64,000 nt of DNA from assembly GCA_046349155.1 (NCBI GenBank), contig JAXMCW010000001.1, forward strand, positions 1,922,001 to 1,986,000, written 5' to 3'. Of the stretch, positions 17,697 to 25,047 are shown one piece after another (positions within the stretch are counted from its first letter, which is position 1; each line of letters opens with the position of its first letter). The notes under the pieces are model-generated. The model worked only from the letters and a program-made list of their open reading frames with translations. It did not search any database and was not told the origin of the DNA. The position numbers and the translations under genes were made by a program. Origin of the DNA: Alsobacter sp046349155 (GTDB lineage Bacteria; Pseudomonadota; Alphaproteobacteria; Rhizobiales; Beijerinckiaceae).

Positions 17697-17711
17697 GCCA
17701 GAGGCGTGCCA
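17697..17711 (-). promoter_or_regulatory. Sigma-54 promoter of flgI
   Basis: On the minus strand TGGCACGCCTCTGGC: a perfect -24 element (TGGCACG), -12 element TGGC instead of TTGC, and GG-N10-GC spacing. The start is predicted near 17685, about 25 bases before the flgI ATG. Confidence 0.75.
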
Positions 17712-17805
17712 CTCGGTGCAACCAGATAAGCAATTGATGATCAATGAGAAATCGGAAAGGCGGCGGAAAGCTTGCGGTAACCTTGTCCCCCGTAGCCCGG
17801 CCGGA

Positions 17806-17822
17806 CCGGCAAGAAATGCCGG
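17806..17822. promoter_or_regulatory. FlbD-like (ftr) dyad between flgI and fliX
   Basis: CCGGCA-AGAAA-TGCCGG is a perfect dyad. Its centre is about 104 bp upstream of the flgI -24 GG on the minus strand, and it ends 4 bp before the CtrA-type box of the divergent fliX gene. It could activate flgI and interfere with CtrA at fliX. Confidence 0.65.
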
Positions 17823-17826
17823 CCCC

Positions 17827-17845
17827 TTTACCCTCCTTTAACCAT
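17827..17845 (+). promoter_or_regulatory. CtrA box upstream of fliX
   Basis: TTTACCCTCCTTTAACCAT: half-sites TTTA and TTAACC with 7-bp spacing, matching the CtrA consensus TTAA-N7-TTAA and the TTAACCAT half-site described for alphaproteobacteria. It lies 38 bp before the fliX ATG. Confidence 0.7.
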
Positions 17846-17882
17846 GGGCCCGCAGGGTCTTGCACAGGAGGCTCGCAAAGCC

Positions 17883-18284
17883 ATGCGCGTGGATCCCAAG
17901 ACCAGCATCGCCACGGCCGGCGCCGCTCCGCGGCGCGCCGGCCCGAGCACGTTCCGGCTTGACGACGCGCCTGAGACGCGCGCGGCCGCCTCCACCGGAG
18001 CGAGCGCCGGCATCGCCGGCATCGACGCCCTTCTAGTCCTGCAGGGCGAGGGCGACCCGGCCGAGCGCAAGCGCCGGTCGGCGCGGCACGGCCGCTCGCT
18101 GCTCGACGCTCTCGACGGCCTCAAGGCCGCGATGCTTGCCGGTCGCGTGTCGGGCAGCGACCTCCTGCGCCTGCGCACCCTGCTGCGGCAGCGGCCGGGA
18201 TTGTCGGACGATCCCCAGCTCGAGGACGTTCTCGCCCATATCGAGCTCAGGGCCGAGGTGGAGCTCGCCAAGCTCGGCCGCTGA
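17883..18284 (+). CDS. fliX: Flagellar assembly trans-acting regulator FliX
   Basis: A 133-residue protein matching FliX. It has a short disordered N-terminus, then GIAGIDALLVLQGEGDPAER, RRSARHGRSLLDALDGLKAA and a helical C-terminus. In Caulobacter FliX couples completion of the early basal body to activation of FlbD, the enhancer-binding protein for sigma-54. Its presence supports the FlbD-type sites described in this window. The ATG at 17883 is 11 bases after an AGGAGG; an earlier ATG at 17844 lies inside the CtrA box and would place the SD within the coding region. Class II-type regulation by CtrA is likely. Confidence 0.85.
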   Translation: MRVDPKTSIATAGAAPRRAGPSTFRLDDAPETRAAASTGASAGIAGIDALLVLQGEGDPAERKRRSARHGRSLLDALDGLKAAMLAGRVSGSDLLRLRTLLRQRPGLSDDPQLEDVLAHIELRAEVELAKLGR

Positions 18285-18374
18285 GGGCCGCCACGCCGTG
18301 GTTGACGAGGCGGTGGCGTTGCGGGCATTGAAACCCTAGCGCCCCACCGGGCGGCGTCCGGACCGGTCCGCCCG

Positions 18375-19745
18375 ATGCTCTTCAATTCCTTCGTGTTTCT
18401 GCTGGGCTTCCTGCCTGCCGCGCTGGCGATCTACGCCGCTGCGGCGCGATTCGCGCCCGCGTGGCGTCTGGCGGTCCTGCTCGCGCTGTCGCTCGTGTTC
18501 TACGCCTGGTGGGACTGGCGCTTCCTGCCGCTGATGATGGTCTCGATCCTCGTCAACTGGGTCGTGGCCGGGCTTTTCCGGGCGCGCCCGCGCGGCTGGA
18601 TCGTGACCGCCGCGATCGCCGCCAACCTCGCGGTGCTGGCGCTGTTCAAGTACGAGGCCTTCCTCGCCGGGCTCGCGGGGGCCATCCCGGGCGTCACGGT
18701 GCCCGTGCTCAGCTGGCCTTTGCCGCTCGGCATCAGCTTCTTCACCTTCCACCACATCATGTACCTGACGGACCTGAGGGCCGGGCGCGCGCCGCGCTAC
18801 GACCTCGTCCGCTACGGCCTCTACATCGCCTTTTTCCCGCAGGTGCTCGCCGGCCCGCTCGTGCGCTGGAGCGAGGTGATGCACCAGTTCGAGGAGAAAC
18901 CCTTCCGGCCCGGCTGGGAGGAGCGGATGGGGCGGGGGCTGCTGCTGCTCGTCCTCGGACTCGCGAAGAAGGTGCTGATCGGCGATCCGCTGGCCGATTA
19001 TGCAGAACCGGTCTTCAAGGCGGCGGCCAGCGGCGGCGCGCTCACGGTGGTGGAGGCCTGGCAGGGTGTGCTCGCCTTCACCTTCCAGATCTACTTCGAC
19101 TTTTCCGGCTACACGGACATGGCGCTCGGCCTCGCGCTGATGATCGGCATCGTCCTGCCGCAGAATTTCGACGTGCCCTATCGCGCCGCCTCCCTGCAGG
19201 ATTTCTGGCGGCGCTGGCACATGACGCTGTCGCGCTTCCTGCGCGACTACCTGTACATTCCCATGGGGGGCAACCGGCACGGCCTGGCCCGCCAGATGGC
19301 GGCGCTCGCCGCCACGATGGGCCTTGGCGGCCTGTGGCACGGCGCCGGCTTCACCTTCGTCGCCTGGGGCCTGGCGCACGGCGTGGGGCTTGCCGTCGGG
19401 CTCGGCTGGCGCAAGGCCGGCCTGTCGATGCCGCGGGCGCTCGGCGTGGCCCTGACCTTCCTCTTCGTGACGCTGACCTGGGTCCTCTTCCGCGCCCAGA
19501 CCTTCGAGGCGGCCGAGCGGATCTATGCCGCCATGGCCGGCTTCGCCCCCGTCGGATCGGGGTTCAAGTGGCGCATGCTCGTCGTCGCCGCGCTCGTGGC
19601 CATGGTCGGGCCCACGGCCTGGAGCCTCGTCCAGGCGGCGCAGCCGCGCCGCTGGATCGCGGTCGCCGCCGCCCTGCTGCTGGTGGTGGTCCTTCTGAAG
19701 ATCGGCGACGACGCGAGCTACGAGTTCATCTACTTCCAGTTCTGA
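18375..19745 (+). CDS. MBOAT family membrane-bound O-acyltransferase
   Basis: A 456-residue polytopic protein with about ten hydrophobic segments. AlgI/PatA-type MBOAT motifs are seen in order: PLGISFFTFHHIMYL, QVLAGPLVRW, FDFSGYTDMALGLALM, LQDFWRRWHMTLSRFLRDYL, IPMGGNR, and GGLWHGAGFTFVAWGLAHG with the likely catalytic His in GLWHGA. Such enzymes transfer acyl groups to extracellular polysaccharides or peptidoglycan. The usual SGNH or AlgX-like partner is not adjacent. The gene sits within a flagellar cluster between fliX and dksA, 90 bp after fliX. No strong ribosome site precedes the ATG. The acceptor substrate is unknown. Confidence 0.9.
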   Translation: MLFNSFVFLLGFLPAALAIYAAAARFAPAWRLAVLLALSLVFYAWWDWRFLPLMMVSILVNWVVAGLFRARPRGWIVTAAIAANLAVLALFKYEAFLAGLAGAIPGVTVPVLSWPLPLGISFFTFHHIMYLTDLRAGRAPRYDLVRYGLYIAFFPQVLAGPLVRWSEVMHQFEEKPFRPGWEERMGRGLLLLVLGLAKKVLIGDPLADYAEPVFKAAASGGALTVVEAWQGVLAFTFQIYFDFSGYTDMALGLALMIGIVLPQNFDVPYRAASLQDFWRRWHMTLSRFLRDYLYIPMGGNRHGLARQMAALAATMGLGGLWHGAGFTFVAWGLAHGVGLAVGLGWRKAGLSMPRALGVALTFLFVTLTWVLFRAQTFEAAERIYAAMAGFAPVGSGFKWRMLVVAALVAMVGPTAWSLVQAAQPRRWIAVAAALLLVVVLLKIGDDASYEFIYFQF

Positions 19746-20033
19746 CGACGGACTTCCCCCCGGTCGCGGGGAGAACGCCGCGACGATGCCATCCCAGCCG
19801 CGCCGGCGCTGGACCGCCCAGCGGCGCCCGCGGGGGCGCTTGCAGCCCGCTCATCGCCAAGATCAAGCGGAATTGAGCGCCGATAAGGCTCAATCCCCTG
19901 CAAAACAGGCCGATTTTGATGATTTGGTGACCATGATGGCCGTTGCCCGGGGTGAGGCTCGTCGCTATAGTCCGCGCCGCCCGGAGGGGCCCAGTCACAC
20001 GTCACCGCGACTGCGGAAGCTGAAAAGGCAACG

Positions 20034-20453
20034 ATGGCAACCGATATTCTGGAGGCCGCGTATCGGCCGACCGACGACGAGCCTTTCATGAACGAGCGGC
20101 AGCGGGAGTACTTCCGCCGCAAGCTCAACGCGTGGAAGGAGGAGATCCTCAAGGAGAGCCGCGAGACGCTCGCTGCGCTGCAGAACGAAAGCGAGAATCA
20201 TCCGGACCTGGCCGACCGTGCCTCCTCGGAGACGGACCGCGCCATCGAGCTGCGGGCCCGCGACCGGCAGCGCAAGCTCATCGCCAAGATCGACGCGGCG
20301 CTCTCGCGCATCGATGACGGTACCTACGGCTATTGCGAGGAGACCGGCGAGCCCATCTCGCTGAAGCGCCTCGAGGCTCGCCCGATCGCCACGCTGTCGA
20401 TCGAGGCCCAGGAGCGGCACGAGCGCAACGAGCGCGTCTACCGCGACGACTGA
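20034..20453 (+). CDS. dksA: RNA polymerase-binding transcription factor DksA (single-cysteine type)
   Basis: A 139-residue DksA. It has a coiled-coil N-terminal half (residues about 20-85) with the tip ADRASSETDRAIELRARDR, then the globular part with TYGYCEETGEP and IATLSIEAQERHER. Only one of the four zinc-binding cysteines of the enteric protein remains. DksA binds the RNA polymerase secondary channel and potentiates ppGpp effects. The ATG is preceded by an AAAAGG. A strong bidirectional terminator follows. The 288-bp region before it holds no gene and presumably the dksA promoter. Confidence 0.93.
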   Translation: MATDILEAAYRPTDDEPFMNERQREYFRRKLNAWKEEILKESRETLAALQNESENHPDLADRASSETDRAIELRARDRQRKLIAKIDAALSRIDDGTYGYCEETGEPISLKRLEARPIATLSIEAQERHERNERVYRDD

Positions 20454-20480
20454 ACCGGGCCGCTGGCCCAACGGACAGAA

Positions 20481-20515
20481 AAGCGGCGGCGTCCAGCGGA
20501 CGCCGCCGCTTTTGA
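20481..20515. terminator. Bidirectional intrinsic terminator between dksA and flgH
   Basis: A perfect 14-bp stem, AAGCGGCGGCGTCC / GGACGCCGCCGCTT, with a 3-base loop. A T-run follows on the plus strand, and an AAAA on the left side gives a T-run on the minus strand. It serves dksA and probably the flgFGAH operon. Confidence 0.9.
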
Positions 20516-20660
20516 TTCGGCTCCCCGTTCCGGTCGCGGCCACGCAGAGTGGATCGCCGGGGCGGGAGCGCCGCGAAAGGGGTGCGCCGTCCGCGGGAGG
20601 GACGGCGCATCCGGGCGGCGGGCAAGTTGGGGAGCGTGCCCGGCGTCCGGAAAGGGGGGG

Positions 20661-21431
20661 TCAGAAGGGCAGCAGGATGTCCATGACCTGCTGGCCATAG
20701 CGCGGCTGCTGCACGTCGGTGATCTGTCCCTTGCCGCCATAGGCGATGCGGGCCTGGGCGATCTTGGCCGAATCGATGGTGTTGTCGGATTCGATGTCCT
20801 CGGGCCGGATGACGCCGGCCACGATGAGCTCCCGCATCTCGAAATTGACGCGGATCTCCTGCTTGCCCTCGATCACAAGGTTGCCGTTGGGCAGCTTCTG
20901 CGTGACTACTGCGGCCACGTTGGTGGCGAGCTCCTCCGAGCGCTGCACCGAGCCCTTGCCCGCCGAGGAGCCGGTCGTCGTGGTGTTGAAGAGGTTTGCG
21001 GGGTCGACGGCGTCCGGGAACACCTTGTTGTACTCGGATTCGAGGCCGAAGGTGTTCTTGTTGGAGAAGGTCTCCGCACCGGCGCGCGAGCGCTTGGTCT
21101 CGTTGGCGATGTTGGCCTTGTCTGAGAACTTCACGCGCACGGTGACGAGGTCGCCGATCGTGCGGGCACGCTGGTCCTTGAAGAAGGCGCGGGAACCCTG
21201 CCGCCACAATGAGTTCGACGCATAGCTGACCGGCTCGGGCGTGGGCATCGGCATCTGCACGGGCTTGTAGCCGGGCTGCGAGGTCGGGTCCTCGATGGCC
21301 GAGAGGGACGGAGCCTTGCCGACCTGCGACAGCCGGTCGGCCGCGCCGCAGCCGGCAAGCGCCAGGGTGACCGCCGCGGCGGCGAGGACGCGGCCGGGCG
21401 GGCTGACAGGGAACGCAACGGGACGGGACAT
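20661..21431 (-). CDS. flgH: Flagellar L-ring protein FlgH
   Basis: A 256-residue lipoprotein. The N-terminal signal ends in the lipobox LALAGC (Cys at about residue 27). FlgH blocks follow: SLWRQGSRAFFKDQRARTIG, DLVTVRVKFSDKANIAN, ATNVAAVVTQKLPNGNLVIEG, and the C-terminal RYGQQVMDILLPF. It forms the outer-membrane L-ring. The ATG at 21431 gives a normal-length signal peptide; a GTG at 21515 that overlaps the flgA stop would add 28 residues and is possible but less likely. Last gene of the flgF-flgG-flgA-flgH operon. Confidence 0.93.
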   Translation of the reverse strand: MSRPVAFPVSPPGRVLAAAAVTLALAGCGAADRLSQVGKAPSLSAIEDPTSQPGYKPVQMPMPTPEPVSYASNSLWRQGSRAFFKDQRARTIGDLVTVRVKFSDKANIANETKRSRAGAETFSNKNTFGLESEYNKVFPDAVDPANLFNTTTTGSSAGKGSVQRSEELATNVAAVVTQKLPNGNLVIEGKQEIRVNFEMRELIVAGVIRPEDIESDNTIDSAKIAQARIAYGGKGQITDVQQPRYGQQVMDILLPF

Positions 21432-21511
21432 GGCGGAACTCGCGACGGAATGACGGCAGAGCCGGCGCCGGGACGGCGCGGCGAGGAGGACACGGGGGCC
21501 GCTGCGGCTGC

Positions 21512-22591
21512 TCACCGCACGGCCTCCGCGGGCGCGCCAGGCGGCGGGGAGGCGGCGGCGACGGGGCCGGGCGTGGCGAAGGTGACGTTCACGCGGCCGG
21601 GGCCGGAGACGACGCCCTGCACGGAGCGCTTGGACTGGAGGTTCTGGACGAGGATCACGTCCCCCATCCCGCCGCCTTCCATAGCCTTGCCGCGCAGCGA
21701 GAGCTGCAGGCCCGGGGTCTCGTAGACCATGGTGACGACGCTGTTTTTCTCCACGATGTCCTGCTTGGCGAGGTCTCCCTCGCGCAGCACAGCGCCGGCC
21801 TGCAATTGCTGCCTGGCCGTGCGTCCCGCGAGCTGGCCGACGTCGGCGACGGCGACCTGGTTGACCTCGGCGCGCGGCCGGCGCTCCAGCCTGACGTCGC
21901 TGGGTCGCACGGCTTCGCCGCGTGCGACGCCGCGCGCGAGGACGGGCACCTCGACGCTGTCGACGATCTGACCGGCGACGCGCAGCGGCTTCAGGGTCAG
22001 GGCCCGGCTGCCCTGGACGGCGATCACCGCCTCGAGGCGCTGCGTCTTGCCATCGAGCACGAGGTCCTGCACGCGGACGTCCCCGACCGCCTCGGGCTCC
22101 ACGAAGACGGCGCTCTCGTTGCCTTCCAGCGTGAGGGAGACATCCGCCTGTTCGAGCCCGTAGCGGCCGGCGAGCGCCTTGCGCACCGCCTCCTCGATCT
22201 CGGCCCTGGCGATCTTCCGCGCGGCGCGGGTCACGACGACCTGGCCGACGAAGCCGGTGTCGAGTTCCCGCAGTCCGGCCTGGCGCACCGCGTCCGCGAC
22301 CCGGCTCGCCTGGATGGTGCCCGTGCGCCCCAGGGCGGGAGCGCGGAAGGCGGGCGTCTCCGCGGCGGCGCCGGCATTCTCCACGACATCGCCGAGCGCG
22401 ATGATGTCGCGCGAGACGACGATGCTCTGCTTCATGAGCGGACGCGCGAGGACGGGGGCGGGGGCCGCCTGCGGCTGCGGGGCCGGAGCCTGCGGCTGCG
22501 CCAGCACCGGCACCACGAAGGTCGCCGTGGCGCAGAAGCCGAGGGCCACGGCGGTGAGGAGCAGGGTGATCGTTCGGGTGGTGGCGTTCAT
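21512..22591 (-). CDS. flgA: Flagellar P-ring addition protein FlgA
   Basis: A 359-residue protein with an N-terminal signal peptide (ITLLLTAVALGFCATATF, cleaved near residue 31 after VLAQ). The C-terminal SAF-type domain includes VARGEAVRPSDVRLERRP, LAGRTARQQLQAG and VTMVYETPGLQLSLRGKAM. FlgA is a periplasmic chaperone for P-ring (FlgI) assembly. This version is longer than the enteric protein (about 220 residues), with an added N-terminal region. It starts 3 bp after the flgG stop. Confidence 0.93.
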   Translation of the reverse strand: MNATTRTITLLLTAVALGFCATATFVVPVLAQPQAPAPQPQAAPAPVLARPLMKQSIVVSRDIIALGDVVENAGAAAETPAFRAPALGRTGTIQASRVADAVRQAGLRELDTGFVGQVVVTRAARKIARAEIEEAVRKALAGRYGLEQADVSLTLEGNESAVFVEPEAVGDVRVQDLVLDGKTQRLEAVIAVQGSRALTLKPLRVAGQIVDSVEVPVLARGVARGEAVRPSDVRLERRPRAEVNQVAVADVGQLAGRTARQQLQAGAVLREGDLAKQDIVEKNSVVTMVYETPGLQLSLRGKAMEGGGMGDVILVQNLQSKRSVQGVVSGPGRVNVTFATPGPVAAASPPPGAPAEAVR

Positions 22592-22594
22592 GCG

Positions 22595-23386
22595 CTACCC
22601 CCTGAACATCTGGCTGGTGGTGGACAGCATCTGGTCCGAGGCCGTGACCACCTTGGCGTTCATCTCGTAGGCGCGCTGGGCGGCGATGAGCGAGGAGATC
22701 TCGGTGACGGCGTTGACGTTCGCCTCCTCGAGATAGCCCTGCTGCAGGTTCCCGAGGCCGTCCGCGCCGGGATTGCCGGTGAGCGGCGCGCCCGACGCCG
22801 TCGTCTCGACGAAGAGGTTGTCGCCGATCGATTCCAGGCCTTCCTTGTTGACGAAATGGGCGAGCTGGAGCTGGCCCAGGGTCTGGGGCGCGGTCTGCCC
22901 GGTCAACGTCGCCTGCACCTGGCCGCTGGCGCTGATCGTCACGCTCGTGGCGGTGGTGGGCACCACGATCTGCGGCTGGATCTGGTAGCCGTCATGGGTG
23001 ACGAGCTGGCCCGTGCCGTCGAGCTCCATGGAGCCGTCGCGCGTGTAGGCCGTGCGGCCGTCGGGCAGCAGCACCTGCAGGAAGCCCTCGCCGCGGATGG
23101 CGACGTCGTACTGCTTCTCGGTGGGGGTCAGCGTGCCCTGGGACATGACGCGGGCGGTCGACGCGGTCTTCACGCCCGAGCCGAGCTGCACGCCCGAGGG
23201 CACCATCGTGTTCTGGTCGGACGTAGCGGTGCCGGCGCGGCGCAGGGTCTCGTAGAGCAGGTCCTGGAACTGGGCGCGCTGGCGCTTGTAGCCGGTGGTC
23301 CGCAGGTTGGCGATGTTGTTGGAGATGACCTGGACGTTCAGCTCCTGGGCGGCCATGCCGGTCGCGGCGGTGTAGAGCGAGCGCAT
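22595..23386 (-). CDS. flgG: Flagellar distal rod protein FlgG
   Basis: A 263-residue distal rod protein. It begins MRSLYTAATGMAAQELNVQV, has ISNNIANLRTTGYKR, and ends with GYLEEANVNAVTEISSLIAA and RAYEMNAKVV. The length is typical (about 260). It starts 3 bp after the flgF stop, so flgF and flgG are co-transcribed. Confidence 0.96.
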   Translation of the reverse strand: MRSLYTAATGMAAQELNVQVISNNIANLRTTGYKRQRAQFQDLLYETLRRAGTATSDQNTMVPSGVQLGSGVKTASTARVMSQGTLTPTEKQYDVAIRGEGFLQVLLPDGRTAYTRDGSMELDGTGQLVTHDGYQIQPQIVVPTTATSVTISASGQVQATLTGQTAPQTLGQLQLAHFVNKEGLESIGDNLFVETTASGAPLTGNPGADGLGNLQQGYLEEANVNAVTEISSLIAAQRAYEMNAKVVTASDQMLSTTSQMFRG

Positions 23387-23389
23387 GGC

Positions 23390-24142
23390 TTAGGCCCCCG
23401 TCTGGCCGACGTCGGACAGCCGATCGATGGCGGTGCGGCGCAGGGCGTCGGTCTGGCTGATGATCGACGCGACGGTCGCGTAGGTGCGGTTCACCTCGAT
23501 CAGCCGGCTCATCTCGTAGACCGGGCGCACGTTGGAGCGCTCGATGTAGCCCGCCTCGACCTTCACCTCCGCGGTCGCGGGGCGAAGCGCGGTGGTCGCG
23601 GAATAGATGTTGGCGCCGTCATTGTTGAGCTGCGCGGCGTTGGCGAAGGTCATCAGCTTGATCTTGCCCTTCTCGCCCTGGTTGGTCGTGATCGTGCCGT
23701 CCTTGCCGATCTGGACCTCGGTTTCCTGGGGGCTGAAGAGGATGGGGCCGCTGGCGCCGATGACGGGATAGCCGTCGCTCGTCACCAGCACGCCCTTGCT
23801 GTCGATCTGCAGCGAGCCGTTGCGGGTGTATCGCTCGCCATTCGCGGTCTGCACGGCGATGACGGCGTTGCCGGACACGGCGATGTCGAGGTTGCGGCCG
23901 GTCTGCTCGAGCGGGCCGTTGGAGAAGTCGAGGCCGCTCCCGGCGTCGATCGTGAAGGATACCGGCCGGTCGGTCGCCGGGAAGGCGTCCGCGCTTGCCT
24001 GGGGCATGAGATATTCGGAGAACCGCAGCGCGCGGCCCTTGAAGCCGTTCGTGTTGATGTTCGCGACGTTGTTCGCGATCACCTCAAGCTCGCGCTGCAG
24101 CGCGACCTGGCGCGACAGGCTGACGAGAAGAGCATTCTCCAT
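23390..24142 (-). CDS. flgF: Flagellar proximal rod protein FlgF
   Basis: A 250-residue rod protein. It starts MENALLVSLSRQVALQRELE, has VIANNVANINTNGFKGR, and ends with VYEMSRLIEVNRTYATVAS. The ATG at 24142 follows a GGGAG; an open frame upstream is arginine- and glycine-rich and overlaps the promoter. First gene of flgF-flgG-flgA-flgH, with a perfect sigma-54 promoter at 24235 and an FlbD-like dyad at 24351, divergent from fliL. Confidence 0.95.
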   Translation of the reverse strand: MENALLVSLSRQVALQRELEVIANNVANINTNGFKGRALRFSEYLMPQASADAFPATDRPVSFTIDAGSGLDFSNGPLEQTGRNLDIAVSGNAVIAVQTANGERYTRNGSLQIDSKGVLVTSDGYPVIGASGPILFSPQETEVQIGKDGTITTNQGEKGKIKLMTFANAAQLNNDGANIYSATTALRPATAEVKVEAGYIERSNVRPVYEMSRLIEVNRTYATVASIISQTDALRRTAIDRLSDVGQTGA

Positions 24143-24234
24143 CGTGGTACTCCCGCAACCGCCCCGGTCTCCCGGGGCGCCGTCCCCGCCGCGACCTCGA
24201 CGCTCCCCAGCGCGGTCCCGGCCCCTCGTCTTCC

Positions 24235-24249
24235 GCAAGGCCTGTGCCA
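24235..24249 (-). promoter_or_regulatory. Sigma-54 promoter of flgF
   Basis: On the minus strand TGGCACAGGCCTTGC, an exact TGGCAC-N5-TTGC consensus with GG-N10-GC spacing. The predicted start is near 24223, a leader of about 80 bases. Confidence 0.9.
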
Positions 24250-24350
24250 GTGCAGGCGAATCACGGGAAAACCGTTCTCCTGCAATGCGTTGCCGCCAAG
24301 ACCGGCGATTCCGATTCAGGCGGCGGTAAGGGCCGGACGGCGCTTTCGAC

Positions 24351-24367
24351 CCGGCAAAAAATGCCTG
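24351..24367. promoter_or_regulatory. FlbD-like (ftr) dyad between flgF and fliL
   Basis: CCGGCA-AAAAA-TGCCTG, one mismatch from the dyad consensus. The centre lies about 111 bp upstream of the flgF -24 GG and 13 bp before the CtrA box of fliL. Confidence 0.6.
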
Positions 24368-24380
24368 CGGGACCGGGACC

Positions 24381-24397
24381 TTAAGCCTCCGTTAACC
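24381..24397 (+). promoter_or_regulatory. CtrA box upstream of fliL
   Basis: TTAAGCCTCCGTTAACC: exact TTAA-N7-TTAA followed by CC, the best CtrA match in the window. It lies 72 bp before the fliL ATG, consistent with binding at a promoter -35 region. Confidence 0.75.
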
Positions 24398-24468
24398 GTG
24401 CGGTCCCAAAGCTCTGGACCGTGGCCTTCGCGAGCGCGCGCAGGGCTAAGAGGACGGTTGCGAGCACC

Positions 24469-25035
24469 ATGGCGAAGAAGCCCAAGACAGAGGCCGCCGA
24501 GGCCGCCGCTCCCGCGGCCGCCGCCGAAGGCGAGGCCCCGGCGGGCGGCTCCAAGAAGAAGAAAAAGCTCATCATCATCGGCGCGGCTGCGGCGCTCGTG
24601 CTCGCGGGCGGTGGCGGCGGCGCCTGGTTCTACATGTCCAAGAAGCATGCGGCCGAGGCGGCCGCCGGCGGCGAGAGCCATGGCGGCGGCCACGAGACCG
24701 CGGCGGCGCCGAAGAAGACGGCCTTCCTCGAGCTCAAGGAGATGATGGTCAACCTCTCCGGCCAGAACCTCCAGCAGATCAGCGAGCGGCCGCGCTACCT
24801 CAAGATGAAGATCACGCTGGAAGTCTCCGACCCCAAGATCGTGGCCGAGGTCCAGCCGCTCCTGCCGCGCATCGAGGACACGTTCCAGGTCTACACGCGC
24901 GAGCTGAGGCCCTCCGACCTCGAGGGCTCGGCCGGCGTCTACCGCCTCAAGGAAGAGCTGCTGCGCCGCGTCAACGTGGCGATCTACCCCTCCAAGGTGG
25001 ATGCCGTGCTCTTCAAAGAAATCCTGATCCAGTAG
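24469..25035 (+). CDS. fliL: Flagellar basal body-associated protein FliL
   Basis: A 188-residue protein: cytoplasmic acidic/alanine-rich N-terminus, a lysine patch (SKKKKK), one transmembrane helix (LIIIGAAAALVLAGGGGGAW), then a periplasmic FliL domain (RYLKMKITLEVSDPKIVAEV ... VYRLKEELLRRVNVAIYP). It associates with the stator and modulates motor function. The ATG at 24469 is used; a GTG at 24421 is in frame but lies close to the CtrA box. First gene of fliL-fliM-DUF6468-motE-like. Confidence 0.92.
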   Translation: MAKKPKTEAAEAAAPAAAAEGEAPAGGSKKKKKLIIIGAAAALVLAGGGGGAWFYMSKKHAAEAAAGGESHGGGHETAAAPKKTAFLELKEMMVNLSGQNLQQISERPRYLKMKITLEVSDPKIVAEVQPLLPRIEDTFQVYTRELRPSDLEGSAGVYRLKEELLRRVNVAIYPSKVDAVLFKEILIQ

Positions 25036-25047
25036 CGGGGCGGGGTC

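Noticed and set aside
17756..17780. Second sigma-54-like sequence upstream of fliX (GCGGCGGAAAGCTTGC)
   Set aside because: The -12 is good and spacing is right, but the -24 element is poor, and fliX has a clear CtrA box.
18348..18374. Inverted repeat CGGGCGG/CCGCCCG just before the MBOAT gene
   Set aside because: Imperfect stem in a GC-rich leader without T-tract; could form by chance.
21806..24745. 979-codon plus-strand open frame opposite flgA, flgG and flgF
   Set aside because: No domain features; it is antisense to three firmly identified genes.
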